DNA of 64,000 bases from Thiocystis violascens DSM 198. Its GTDB lineage: Bacteria; Pseudomonadota; Gammaproteobacteria; Chromatiales; Chromatiaceae. Every line of letters starts with the position of its first letter. The stretch's first letter is position 1. Where the stretch lies: the NCBI RefSeq assembly GCF_000227745.2, contig NC_018012.1:2216501-2280500 (forward strand), in the 5' to 3' direction. Positions 52,410 through 61,143 of the stretch are shown piece by piece. The notes under the pieces are model-generated. The model did no database searches and was not told the origin of the DNA. It was given only the letters and a program-made list of their open reading frames with translations. A program made the position numbers and the translations under genes.

Positions 52410-53219
52410 CTACTCACCCAAATACACCTCCACCACGCGCGGATCGTTTTGCACCTCGTCCATCGACCCCTCGGCCAACACCGACCCCTGATGCAGCACG
52501 GTCACGCGCCTGGCGATGGAACGCACGAAGTCCATGTCATGCTCGACCACCACCACTGAGTGCTTGCCGGCGAGCGAGAGCAGCAGCTCGGCGGTGCGAT
52601 CCATCTCTTGATGGGTCATGCCGGCGACCGGCTCGTCGACCAGCAGCAGGAGCGGATCCTGCATCAGCAGCATGCCGATCTCCAGCCATTGCTTCTGACC
52701 GTGCGAGAGCGCCCCAGCCAGTCCCCCGGCCTGTTCGCGCAGACCGATGATCCCCAACACCTCGTCGATGCGGTCGCGCTGTTCGCCGCTCAGACGGGCG
52801 AACAGGATCGACCAGACGCGCTTGTCGCCGGCCATGGCCAGTTCCAGGTTTTCGAGCACGCTGTGACTCTCGAACACCGTCGGTTTCTGGAACTTGCGAC
52901 CGATCCCGGCCTGGGCGATGCGCGGCTCGTCGAGTTCCAGCAGATTGATGGTCTGACCGAAGAAGACATGACCCGAGTCGGGCCTGGTCTTGCCGGTGAT
53001 GACATCCATCATGGTGGTCTTGCCCGCCCCGTTGGGGCCGATGACACAGCGCAGCTCGCCCACGTCGACATAGAAGGAGAGGTCGTTCAGCGCGCGAAAG
53101 CCATCGAAGCTGACCGAGACCCCCTCCACGTAGAGCAGGATCTTGTGCGAGATGTCCAGGGTTTCGGCGAGTGTCTTGCCTGGATTGAGATATTGCCAGC
53201 GTTCGACTTGAGCACCCAT
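52410..53219 (-). CDS. urtD: Urea ABC transporter ATP-binding protein UrtD
   Basis: 269 residues from the ATG at 53219. Walker A GPNGAGKTTMMDVITG, signature LSHGQKQWLEIG, Walker B LLLLVDEPVAGMT and H-loop VVVVEHDMDFVRS. The LivG-like loop RKFQKPTVFESHSVLENLEL is typical. It pairs with UrtE on the membrane subunits UrtB and UrtC. The frame extends further upstream but only into urtC shadow sequence. Confidence 0.95.
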   Translation of the reverse strand: MGAQVERWQYLNPGKTLAETLDISHKILLYVEGVSVSFDGFRALNDLSFYVDVGELRCVIGPNGAGKTTMMDVITGKTRPDSGHVFFGQTINLLELDEPRIAQAGIGRKFQKPTVFESHSVLENLELAMAGDKRVWSILFARLSGEQRDRIDEVLGIIGLREQAGGLAGALSHGQKQWLEIGMLLMQDPLLLLVDEPVAGMTHQEMDRTAELLLSLAGKHSVVVVEHDMDFVRSIARRVTVLHQGSVLAEGSMDEVQNDPRVVEVYLGE

Positions 53220-54301
53220 CAGCCGCGACTCCTTCGACGCAAGAGACCCGCCACGCCACGCGGCAGGAGCAGTGTCACCAGCACGAAGAGGCCGCCGAGG
53301 GCGAACAGCCAGGCATCCGGGAAGGCGGCGGTGAAGACGGTCTTGCCATAGTTGACCATGAGCGCGCCGACCACGGCGCCATAGAGCGTGGCGCGTCCGC
53401 CGACCGCGACCCAGATGACGATCTCGATCGAGTTCAGGGGCGAAAACTCGCCGGGGTTGATGATGCCGACTTGAGGCACATAGAGCGCGCCGGCCAGCCC
53501 CGCCAGCATGGCCGAGAAGGTGAAGATGGCGGCCTTGACGTGCTCGACCCGGTAGCCGATGAAGCGGGTCCGCGACTCGGCGTCGCGGATGGCGACCGTC
53601 ACCCGACCCAGGCGCGAGGTCACGATGACCCGGCACGCCAGATAGCCAAAGGCCAGCGCCAGGGCCGAGGCGACGAAGAGCCCCGCCCGCGTGGCGTCGC
53701 TCTGGAGACTGAAGCCGAGCAGATCCTTGAAGTCGGTCAGCCCGTTGTTGCCGCCGAAGCCCATCTCGTTGCGGAAGAAGGCCAGCATCAGGGCATAGGT
53801 CAGGGCCTGGGTGATGATGGACAGATAGACCCCGGTGACCCGCGAGCGGAAGGCCAGCCAGCCGAAGACATAGGCCAGCACGCCCGGAACCAGCAGCGCC
53901 ATCAGGGCCGCGAACCAGAACAGATCGAAACCCTGCCAGAACCAGGGCAGTTCCTTCCAGTCGAGGAAGACCATGAAGTCCGGCAGGACCGGATCGCCAT
54001 AGACGCCCCGGTCACCGATCTGGCGCATCAGATACATGCCCATCGCATAGCCACCGAGGGCGAAGAAGGCGCCGTGCCCCAGGCTGAGAATCCCGAGATA
54101 GCCCCAGACCAGATCCACCGCCACCGCCAGTAGCGCGTAGCAGAGATACTTGCCGAGCAGGGTCACCGTATAGGTCGACAGATGCAGCGGACTCGACTCG
54201 GGCACGGCCAGACTCAGGATCGGCACCAGCAGGGTCGCCGCCAGCAGCACCGCCAGCATGATCTGGCCCCCGGTGTCGCCCTTCATGGCATTCAGGACCA
54301 T
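53219..54301 (-). CDS. urtC: Urea ABC transporter permease UrtC
   Basis: 360 residues with about ten hydrophobic helices of the LivM type (IMLAVLLAATLLVPILSLAV, YALLAVAVDLVWGYLGILSL, GHGAFFALGGYAMGMYLM) and the coupling segment RDAESRTRFIGYRVEHVKAA that contacts the ATPases. It lies three bases downstream of urtB and one base overlaps urtD. Confidence 0.95.
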   Translation of the reverse strand: MVLNAMKGDTGGQIMLAVLLAATLLVPILSLAVPESSPLHLSTYTVTLLGKYLCYALLAVAVDLVWGYLGILSLGHGAFFALGGYAMGMYLMRQIGDRGVYGDPVLPDFMVFLDWKELPWFWQGFDLFWFAALMALLVPGVLAYVFGWLAFRSRVTGVYLSIITQALTYALMLAFFRNEMGFGGNNGLTDFKDLLGFSLQSDATRAGLFVASALALAFGYLACRVIVTSRLGRVTVAIRDAESRTRFIGYRVEHVKAAIFTFSAMLAGLAGALYVPQVGIINPGEFSPLNSIEIVIWVAVGGRATLYGAVVGALMVNYGKTVFTAAFPDAWLFALGGLFVLVTLLLPRGVAGLLRRRSRG

Positions 54302-54304
54302 GCC

Positions 54305-55933
54305 TCAGCCCTCCGCCGCGCGCCCGCGCTGCGGGAAGAGCCCGCGCGGACGTTTCTGGATGAACAAAATGATGAAGACCAGCACCAGGATCTTGGCCAG
54401 CACCGCGCCGGCCCAGGGTTCCATCAATTTGTTGGCCACGCCCAGACTCATGCCGGCGACCAGGGTGCCCCAGAGATTACCGACCCCACCGAAAACCACG
54501 ACCATGAAGGAATCGATGATGTAAGCCTGTCCCATGTTGGGACCGACATTGGTGAGCTGGGACAGGGCCACGCCCGCCACCCCGGCGATCCCGGCGCCCA
54601 GACCGAAGGTGAGTGCGTCCACGCGCTCCGAGCGCACCCCCATGGCGCGCGCCATGGCGCGATTCTGCGAGACGGCGCGCACCTCCAGCCCCAGCGCGGT
54701 GCGCTTCAGGATGAGCAGGAGCGCGGCGAAGACCAGCAGGGCGAAGAGCAGGATGAAGAGCCGGTTGTAGGTCAGGGCCAGCGCCGGATTGATCGACCAG
54801 GCGCCGCTCATCCAGCTCGGGTTCTGGACCACGACATTCTGAGCGGAGATGAGGGTTCGCACGAGTTGCTGGAGGATGAGGCTGATGCCGAAGGTCGCCA
54901 GCAGCGTCTCCAGCGGCCGACCGTAAAGAAACCGGATCACGGTTCGCTCGATGGCGATGCCGAACAGCCCCGAGACGATGAAGGCCGCCGGGATGGCCAG
55001 AAACAGCGAGTAATCGATCCAACCCGGCAGCGCCGACTGGACCAGATAGGCGGTATAGGCGCCGAGCATCATAAGCTCACCGTGGGCCATGTTGATCACG
55101 CCCATGACACCGAAGGTGATGGCCAGCCCGATGGCCGCCAGCACCAGCACCGAGCCCAGACTGAGTCCAAAGAAGAGGGTTTCGGCGCGAGCGTTCCAGG
55201 CCAGCCGCTGTTCGATTCCGGTCAGGGTCTTGGCGGCGGCCTTGCGAACCTCGGGATCGGGGTCGGATTCGGCGACCGGGCGCAGGGCATTGCGCGCCTC
55301 GGGGTAGAGACTGTCCTCCAGGGCGGCGACGGCCTCAAGCCGGGTCGAGGGTTCCGATGAGCCTAGACGCGCTACCGCCAGGGCCAGGGTAATGGCCGCG
55401 CGGACCTCCGCGTCCTGCTCGCGCTCCAGTTGGGCGCTCAGGGCCGCGACCGCCGCCGGACTGGTGTCGCCGCGCATCTCGCGCGCGGCACTCAGGCGTT
55501 CCGCCGGGTCCGGGCTGCTCAGACGGCGTGACGCGATGGCAACCCGCAGCGCCACCCGCATCGCGTTGTTGAGGATGATTTTCTTGGCCGCTCCAGGAGT
55601 GGCCTCGCCGAGGTCGGCGCCCGTCAGGGGATCGGTGAGTCGTCGTCCGGCACTCGTGGCAAGTCCCAGAACCACCGACGGGGTCTGGGTTCGGGTGTAG
55701 AGATCTCCGGCGGCAAGCGCGACCAGGATGTTCAGCGCCCGCTCGTCCGGGCTGGCCGCGATTGACTCGATCGCCGCTTGTTTGACCGCAAAGGATCGGT
55801 CGGCCAGACGCGGCAGCGTCTCTTCGAGCGTTTCCGCCACCGTGTCTCCCGCCGGTATCAGGCAGGCCAGCCAAAGCAGCAGGCTTGCGATGATGGGAGC
55901 GCCGTGGCGAGTGCCTGGAGATGAAAACGACAT
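54305..55933 (-). CDS. urtB: Urea ABC transporter permease UrtB
   Basis: 542 residues. A signal-like N-terminus is followed by a 230-residue region with HEAT-like helical repeats (RSFAVKQAAIESIAASPDER, AERLSAAREMRGD, TRLEAVAALEDSLYPEARN), characteristic of UrtB and absent from LivH. The permease domain follows (LGSVLVLAAIGLAITFGVMG, INMAHGELMMLGAYTAY, coupling loop RAVSQNRAMARAMGVRSERV). The extra domain is probably periplasmic. A repeat-rich 160-base gap separates it from urtA. Confidence 0.94.
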   Translation of the reverse strand: MSFSSPGTRHGAPIIASLLLWLACLIPAGDTVAETLEETLPRLADRSFAVKQAAIESIAASPDERALNILVALAAGDLYTRTQTPSVVLGLATSAGRRLTDPLTGADLGEATPGAAKKIILNNAMRVALRVAIASRRLSSPDPAERLSAAREMRGDTSPAAVAALSAQLEREQDAEVRAAITLALAVARLGSSEPSTRLEAVAALEDSLYPEARNALRPVAESDPDPEVRKAAAKTLTGIEQRLAWNARAETLFFGLSLGSVLVLAAIGLAITFGVMGVINMAHGELMMLGAYTAYLVQSALPGWIDYSLFLAIPAAFIVSGLFGIAIERTVIRFLYGRPLETLLATFGISLILQQLVRTLISAQNVVVQNPSWMSGAWSINPALALTYNRLFILLFALLVFAALLLILKRTALGLEVRAVSQNRAMARAMGVRSERVDALTFGLGAGIAGVAGVALSQLTNVGPNMGQAYIIDSFMVVVFGGVGNLWGTLVAGMSLGVANKLMEPWAGAVLAKILVLVFIILFIQKRPRGLFPQRGRAAEG

Positions 55934-55983
55934 GGATTTCCTCGCTGGCGAGAGCGCTGCGTGGCCGCGCGCGGTGGGGAAAA

Positions 55984-56090
55984 GGGTACGCGATGCGTCA
56001 CTGCCATGAAGTTAAGCCGTTCGTGGTGAGGCCATCGAACCATGAGCGGCTTAACGCTCAGGCAGTCGTCGGTGCGCGATGCGTACCCTT
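55984..56090. repeat. Long interrupted palindrome between urtA and urtB
   Basis: The outer arms GGGTACGCGATGCG and CGCGATGCGTACCC enclose an inner pair (AAGCCGTTCGTGG and CCATGAGCGGCTT). The inner part is shared with the repeats at 18612 and 20508. It could form a large hairpin in the urt mRNA between the binding-protein gene and the permease genes. Confidence 0.72.
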
Positions 56091-56094
56091 GTAT

Positions 56095-57393
56095 CTACGG
56101 AGCGGACGCCCCCAGACAAGTCTTGGTCAGGGTGTTGTAGTTGCCGCATTTGATCGGCGTGGTCCAGTCGGCCTCCAGATCCTTGGAGCCCGGCAGGTAA
56201 TCCGACCAGGCGTCGCCCGGCACCGTGCCCTCGGTCTCCCAGACCACCGCGAACTGGCCGTCGTCCTGGATCTCGCCGATCAGCACCGGTTTGGTGATGT
56301 GATGATTGGGGAGCATCTTGGCGATGCCGCCGGTGAGATTGGGGGTCTCAAGCCCGATGATCGCCTGCTCGACCTTGTCGGTGTCGGTCGTGCCCGCCTT
56401 CTCGACCGCCTGCACCCAGAGATTGAAGCCGATGTAATGGGCCTCCATGGGGTCGTTGGTGACGCGCTTGGGGTTCTTGATGAAGTCATGCCAGGTCTGG
56501 ATGAAGGCGGCGTTCTCGGGGGTATCGACGCTCATGAAATAGTTCCAGGCCGCCAGATGGCCGACCAGCGGCTTGGTGTCGATGCCCGACAGCTCTTCCT
56601 CGCCGACCGAGAAGGCCACCACCGGGATGTTCTCGGCCGAGATACCCTGGTTGCCCAATTCCTTGTAGAAGGGCACGTTGGCGTCGCCATTGATGGTGGA
56701 GACCACGGCGGTCTTCTTGCCCGCCGAGCCGAACTTCTTGATGTCGCTGACGATCGACTGCCAGTCGGAGTGACCGAAGGGGGTGTAGTTGATCAGGATG
56801 TCCGCGTCGGCCACGCCCTTCAGCTTGAGATAAGCCTCAAGGATCTTGTTCGTGGTACGAGGATAGACGTAGTCGGTACCCGCCAGCACCCAGCGCTTCA
56901 CGCCCAGATCCATCAGATAGTCGACCGCCGGGATCGCCTGCTGATTGGGCGCGGCACCGGTGTAGAAGACGTTCTTGGAGGATTCCTCGCCCTCGTACTG
57001 GACCGGATAGAAGAGCAGCCCGTTCAGCTCCTCGAAGACAGGCAGGACGGATTTGCGCGATACCGAGGTCCAGCAACCGAAGACCGCGGCCACCTTGTCC
57101 TTCTCCAGCAGCTCGCGCGCCTTCTCGGCGAACAGCGGCCAGTTCGAGGCCGGATCGACGACGACCGCCTCCAGTTTTTTGCCGAGCAGTCCGCCCTTCT
57201 TATTCTGCTCGTCGACCAGCATCAGGATGGTGTCCTTGAGGGTCGTTTCGCTGATGGCCATGGTGCCCGAGAGTGAGTGCAGCACACCAATCTTGATGGT
57301 GTCCTCGGCGGCCTGTCCGGGGACGGCGAGCCCAAGTCCCAGAGCCAGCCCGGAGCCGAGCACGAATTGCCTGATCAAACCGCTGTTTCGCAT
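56095..57393 (-). CDS. urtA: Urea ABC transporter substrate-binding protein UrtA
   Basis: 432 residues from the ATG at 57393, which gives a proper signal peptide (LGSGLALGLGLAVPGQAAED). The mature protein starts TIKIGVLHSLSGTMAISE and contains AVFGCWTSVSRKSVLPVFEE, YPVQYEGEESSKNVFYTGAA and ILINYTPFGHSDWQSIVSDI, the conserved blocks of urea/short-amide-binding periplasmic proteins. First gene of the urt-ure unit. Confidence 0.95.
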   Translation of the reverse strand: MRNSGLIRQFVLGSGLALGLGLAVPGQAAEDTIKIGVLHSLSGTMAISETTLKDTILMLVDEQNKKGGLLGKKLEAVVVDPASNWPLFAEKARELLEKDKVAAVFGCWTSVSRKSVLPVFEELNGLLFYPVQYEGEESSKNVFYTGAAPNQQAIPAVDYLMDLGVKRWVLAGTDYVYPRTTNKILEAYLKLKGVADADILINYTPFGHSDWQSIVSDIKKFGSAGKKTAVVSTINGDANVPFYKELGNQGISAENIPVVAFSVGEEELSGIDTKPLVGHLAAWNYFMSVDTPENAAFIQTWHDFIKNPKRVTNDPMEAHYIGFNLWVQAVEKAGTTDTDKVEQAIIGLETPNLTGGIAKMLPNHHITKPVLIGEIQDDGQFAVVWETEGTVPGDAWSDYLPGSKDLEADWTTPIKCGNYNTLTKTCLGASAP

Positions 57394-57457
57394 CGATGTA
57401 ACCCCATAGTGGCGAATCATGGAAGAAAACCGCCAGCGTGACGGTCGATTCGCTTTC

Positions 57458-57475
57458 AAGCAGATATCAAGCCAA
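57458..57475 (-). promoter_or_regulatory. Candidate sigma-54 promoter of urtA
   Basis: On the minus strand TTGGCTTGATATCTGCTT has GG and GC ten bases apart and matches the -24/-12 pattern TTGGC-x2-G-x5-TGC. It lies about 65 bases before the urtA ATG. A symmetric CCAAAT-ATTTT-ATTTGG element sits just upstream. Nitrogen control through NtrC is the expected mode for this operon; no NtrC box was firmly recognised. Confidence 0.5.
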
Positions 57476-57839
57476 ATATTTTATTTGGTTATTTTTACGA
57501 CAGCCTCCTCAGCCTGCGGCCATAAATGCCCGAACATCGAACTCACGCCAACCTTTTTCAGCACCAATGGCTTGGAATGAAGGGTCACAAAGCGGAACGA
57601 GCGATCATGCGCAATTCGGCCTGGACGCACCGTCATAGTGCAAGCCGTCCGATCTGGCGCACGCATTAAGAATGCAGGGGTTCCGTAAGGTGACGGCGGA
57701 GGCGAAGGGCTTTGTCCTGAGCGGAGTCGAAGGGCTTTTATGGATGCCGCAAAGTCCGTACCATGCGTGGAACCATTCCATACCCTTACAAGACGCGTGC
57801 CCATCCCAGGCACGCGCCAGCAACATCCGGAGTAGCCGC

Positions 57840-58328
57840 ATGATTAAATTCACCACCAGCCATGGCGATATCCTCGTCGAACTGGACGCCGAAAAGGCAC
57901 CCAAGACCTGTGCCAACTTCGAGCAGTATGTCAGCGACGGTCATTATGACGGCACCATTTTCCACCGTGTCATCGATGGCTTCATGGTCCAGGGCGGCGG
58001 CATGACCCCGGATTTCATCCCCAAGCCGACCCGCGCGCCGGTCGAGAACGAGGCGAAGAACGGTCTCAAGAATCTGACCGGAACGCTCGCGATGGCGCGC
58101 ACCATGGATCCGCATTCAGCCACCTCGCAGTTTTTCATCAATGTGGCCGACAACGGTTTCCTGGACTATCCCGGTCAGGACGGCTGGGGCTACTGCGTCT
58201 TCGGGCGCGTGGTCGAGGGGATGGAGCATGTCGAGGCCATCAAGGGCGTGAGCACCGGCACCCGCAATGGCCACCAGGACGTACCGGTCGAGGATGTCGT
58301 CATCGAACAGGCCGAGATCGTCGATTAA
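57840..58328 (+). CDS. ppiB: Cyclophilin-type peptidyl-prolyl cis-trans isomerase
   Basis: 162 residues from the ATG at 57840. Cyclophilin motifs [34 protein letters not shown] and [13 protein letters not shown] contain the catalytic Arg, Phe and Gln positions. Without a signal peptide it is the cytoplasmic PpiB type. The frame continues upstream into a repeat-derived sequence (TCCTGAGCGGAGTCGAAGG at 57715), which is not considered coding. Confidence 0.95.
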   Translation: MIKFTTSHGDILVELDAEKAPKTCANFEQYVSDGHYDGTIFHRVIDGFMVQGGGMTPDFIPKPTRAPVENEAKNGLKNLTGTLAMARTMDPHSATSQFFINVADNGFLDYPGQDGWGYCVFGRVVEGMEHVEAIKGVSTGTRNGHQDVPVEDVVIEQAEIVD

Positions 58329-58400
58329 ACCCGCAAGCCCCGCATAAATATCTCAGCGGACAGACACCCGGATCAGTCGCGGGAGGCGCTGCACGCCCTG

Positions 58401-59816
58401 TTGCAGACCGCGCAGGCGCGCCTCATGCGCAATCCCGAACAGGCGGCCGCTGACTTCAGCGCCGCGCTGCATCAGGACGCACCCGATTCCGTGCCCACGT
58501 CGCAGCAGCGGGTTCAGCTCGGACTCTGTCTGGGATTGGCGCACTATGCGCTGAACCAGATTCCCCAGTGCCTGACCGCCACCCGTCCGGCGCTGCAATT
58601 GGCGGCCACGCTGCCCTGGCCATCTCAGGCCCCGCCGGTTCCCGGCCACTTCGATGCCACACAGGCTCAGGCATTGCTCGAACGCCTGCTCGTCGCCCTC
58701 TGCGCCGCCGGCATCCACGCCTTCGCCGCCTTTGGCACCTTGCTTGGGCTGGTGCGGGAGGGCCGCTTGTTGGCCAACGATAAAGACCTCGACGTTATCG
58801 TGCCCATCACCGACTTCGAGCGGACCCTCGCCCTGCTGCCCACTCTGGGCTGGCAACCGGCCTGGATCCCGCTCAATGCCAGCAATTTCCGCGCCTTCGT
58901 CCATCGCGAAACCGGCGTCACGCTTGATATCCTCGGCTATACCTTCGACGCCCAGCGCCACAAGGTCATCGGCGGCTGGTGGCCGACCGGCCGGCCGATC
59001 GCCGAGGGCCGAGTGCTGGAATTCTCCGACTTCACGCTGGTGCGGCGCCAAAGCGCCTCGGGGCCATTCTGGACGCCGCAGGCACCCGAAACCCTACTCG
59101 CGGAGATGTACGGCCCCGGCTGGCGTCAGCCCGACCCGGACTACGAAGGCTATCTCGGTGCGCCGGCGCTAGTGAATTTCACCGACTTCACCCGTGCCAT
59201 CGGTTATCTGCGCCTGCTCGAGGCCTGGCTCGGCGGTCATCGGACACGCGTCGACCGCTTGCTCGACAGCCTGACGCGCCGCGACCCCCGGGATCCGATC
59301 CTGCCCGCCTGGCGTGGGCCAGGCGCGCCATCGCCGCCCGCCATCCGGATCGGCGGCACCGTCGGCTGCTTCGATCTGCTGCATGTGGGCCACCTGCGCT
59401 TTCTGCAAGCCGCCCGCAAGGGCTGCGCGACGCTCAAGGTGGGCGTTTGCACCGATCGCGGGGCCTGGCGCAGCAAGCAATGCCGCCCGACCATCCCGCA
59501 GGAACAGCGCCTGGAACTGATCCGTGGCCTGGCCTGCGTCGACGACGCCTGTCTGTTCGAGGGCACCCTGGCCGAGACCCGGGCCGCCGCCGACTGGATC
59601 GAAGCCTGGGGCGTGGACGGCCTGTTCGTCAGCGAGGACTGGGCCGGCTCGCCGCGCTGGCTGGCGCTGGAGCCGCTGCTCGGCGCGCGCGGCATCCGCT
59701 GCGTCTGGCTGCCATATACGGGGGGCGTTTCCAGTACCCTGATCCGCGCGCAACTCAAGACCGCCGACCGGCCCGACGCTGTGGCCTGCATCGCGCGGCC
59801 TGAACCCGGCGCTTGA
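58401..59816 (+). CDS. LicD/fukutin-like transferase fused to a cytidylyltransferase
   Basis: Up to 471 residues; the start is uncertain (TTG at 58401 or ATG at 58428, no clear ribosome-binding site). A short helical N-terminus is followed by a LicD/fukutin-type nucleotidyltransferase fold domain: FAAFGTLLGLVREGRLLAND and KDLDVIVP, with DILGY. At about residue 312 a cytidylyltransferase domain begins: GGTVGCFDLLHVGHLRFLQA (HxGH), SKQCRPTIPQEQRLELIRGL and GVSSTLIRAQL (the ISTTxIR-like motif). LicD-type enzymes transfer phosphocholine or phosphate-polyol groups, and TagD/GCT-type enzymes make the CDP-activated donor. The fusion could make and use an activated polyol for surface glycan decoration. 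Substrates are unknown. Confidence 0.8.
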   Translation: MQTAQARLMRNPEQAAADFSAALHQDAPDSVPTSQQRVQLGLCLGLAHYALNQIPQCLTATRPALQLAATLPWPSQAPPVPGHFDATQAQALLERLLVALCAAGIHAFAAFGTLLGLVREGRLLANDKDLDVIVPITDFERTLALLPTLGWQPAWIPLNASNFRAFVHRETGVTLDILGYTFDAQRHKVIGGWWPTGRPIAEGRVLEFSDFTLVRRQSASGPFWTPQAPETLLAEMYGPGWRQPDPDYEGYLGAPALVNFTDFTRAIGYLRLLEAWLGGHRTRVDRLLDSLTRRDPRDPILPAWRGPGAPSPPAIRIGGTVGCFDLLHVGHLRFLQAARKGCATLKVGVCTDRGAWRSKQCRPTIPQEQRLELIRGLACVDDACLFEGTLAETRAAADWIEAWGVDGLFVSEDWAGSPRWLALEPLLGARGIRCVWLPYTGGVSSTLIRAQLKTADRPDAVACIARPEPGA

Positions 59817-59843
59817 CGAAGCCATCGCCAAGGTTTACCTCTG

Positions 59844-59948
59844 GCTCCCACGCTCCAGCGTGGGAGCAAGTCCCGACGCTCCAGCGTCGCGTCATCATCC
59901 GCACCGCCAGAGCGGTGCAACGGCATTCCCACGCCGGAGCGTGGGAGC
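59844..59948. repeat. Cluster of short palindromes (GCTCCCACGC type)
   Basis: Palindromes GCTCCCACGCTCC / GCGTGGGAGC, GACGCTCCAGCGTC and a closing TTCCCACGCCGGAGCGTGGG, with inverted ACCGCCAGAGCGGT in the middle. The outer units are in inverted orientation, a REPIN-like layout of a class different from the GTAGGAGCCC family. Confidence 0.75.
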
Positions 59949-60014
59949 GAGTCAAAATCTGCTTCGACCCCACGTGCTGGCCGCCCGTGCCGGGCGCTAT
60001 CCTGGAGGCTCATC

Positions 60015-60308
60015 ATGACGCACCTCGCCACCCTCTATCAGACCGACTATGCCCAATGGGCACAGCGCAACGCCGAACTGCTGCGCGCGCGCCGCTTCGA
60101 GGAGCAATTGATCATCTCCGCGCTGGCAAGCGCTTGGGATGATGGTCGCGATCTCGCCATCCGCGAGACCGGTCTCGATCCCGATCCCGATCGATTCCCG
60201 GAGGACATCCTCTACCGTCTGGAACAGTCGTTCGACCCCGATTCCTGGCCCCCAGCATCAAGCCCCTCGCCCTTTGGTAAAGCACCGCCGTTTCGGCGTT
60301 ATATTTGA
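60015..60308 (+). CDS. DUF29-family protein, internally shortened
   Basis: 97 residues. The first 30 (MTHLATLYQTDYAQWAQRNA, ELLRARRFEEQ) are the standard DUF29 start; the region ALASAWDDGRDLAIRETGLD and RFPEDILYRLEQSFDPDSWP is its standard end. The roughly 70 residues expected between them are absent, yet the frame is kept. It may be an in-frame deletion derivative. DUF29 has no known function and is abundant in cyanobacteria and purple bacteria. Confidence 0.6.
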   Translation: MTHLATLYQTDYAQWAQRNAELLRARRFEEQLIISALASAWDDGRDLAIRETGLDPDPDRFPEDILYRLEQSFDPDSWPPASSPSPFGKAPPFRRYI

Positions 60309-61143
60309 TTTAACCGGCATCGCTGACCCCTAACAACCCTGCTCATCTGTGGAGTTCCTTCCATGACCGCCGCCCGCCTGCCGTCCGACTCCGTTTCCAC
60401 CACGCTCAACTCCGCCTATCAGGTGTTGCGCGAGGCCGATCCCAGCCAAAACTCCGGGCGGCGCGAGGTCGTCTTCATCGACACCAGCTTGGTCGACTGG
60501 GAGGTGTTGGCCAAGGGCGTCCGTCTTGGGGTGGAGGTGGTGCTGCTGGATGGCAGCCAGGACGGGCTGGCGCAGATGGCTGCGTGGGCAGAGGGCAAGA
60601 GCGGCTATGACGCGATTCATCTGCTGAGCCACGGCGCGGTGGGTCAGGTGCGGCTGGGCACGGCGACCCTGGACAACGCGGCGTTATCAGCCCGTGCGGC
60701 GGAACTGACGGCGCTGGGCGCGGCGCTCACCGAGGCGGGCGATGTGCTGCTGTACGGCTGCAATGTGGCCGCCGGGCAGGCCGGGGTGGATTTTGTGCAG
60801 AAGCTGGCGCGTGCGACTGGGGCGGATGTGGCGGCGTCGGAGGATGCGACGGGGGCGGCGAACAAAGGTGGGGATTGGTTTTTGGAATCCGCTACTGGTT
60901 TAATCGGCCAGCCCAGTATTGAAGAGAAAGAATACGATGGAGTATTGCCAGCAACTACGCTTTCGGCAGGGGATATTGCTGTCGTGGGCATGAATGCTGA
61001 CTCAGGCACTTATGCACAATACTGGGCTTTTGTACCGTTGGTTAATATTGGTAGCGGAACGGTAATTCATTTTACTGATGTTGGTATAGATACTAACGGT
61101 GCTTTTATCACAGTCAATGCAACGGAATACCATTTAACTTGGA

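Noticed and set aside
53471..55360. Long plus-strand frames opposite urtB and urtC
   Set aside because: Antisense shadows rich in His, Gln, Asp and Arg. The minus-strand transporter genes explain the region fully.
57672..57839. In-frame N-terminal extension of PpiB
   Set aside because: It is encoded by a repeat-like intergenic sequence, and a cyclophilin normally begins at the Met at 57840.
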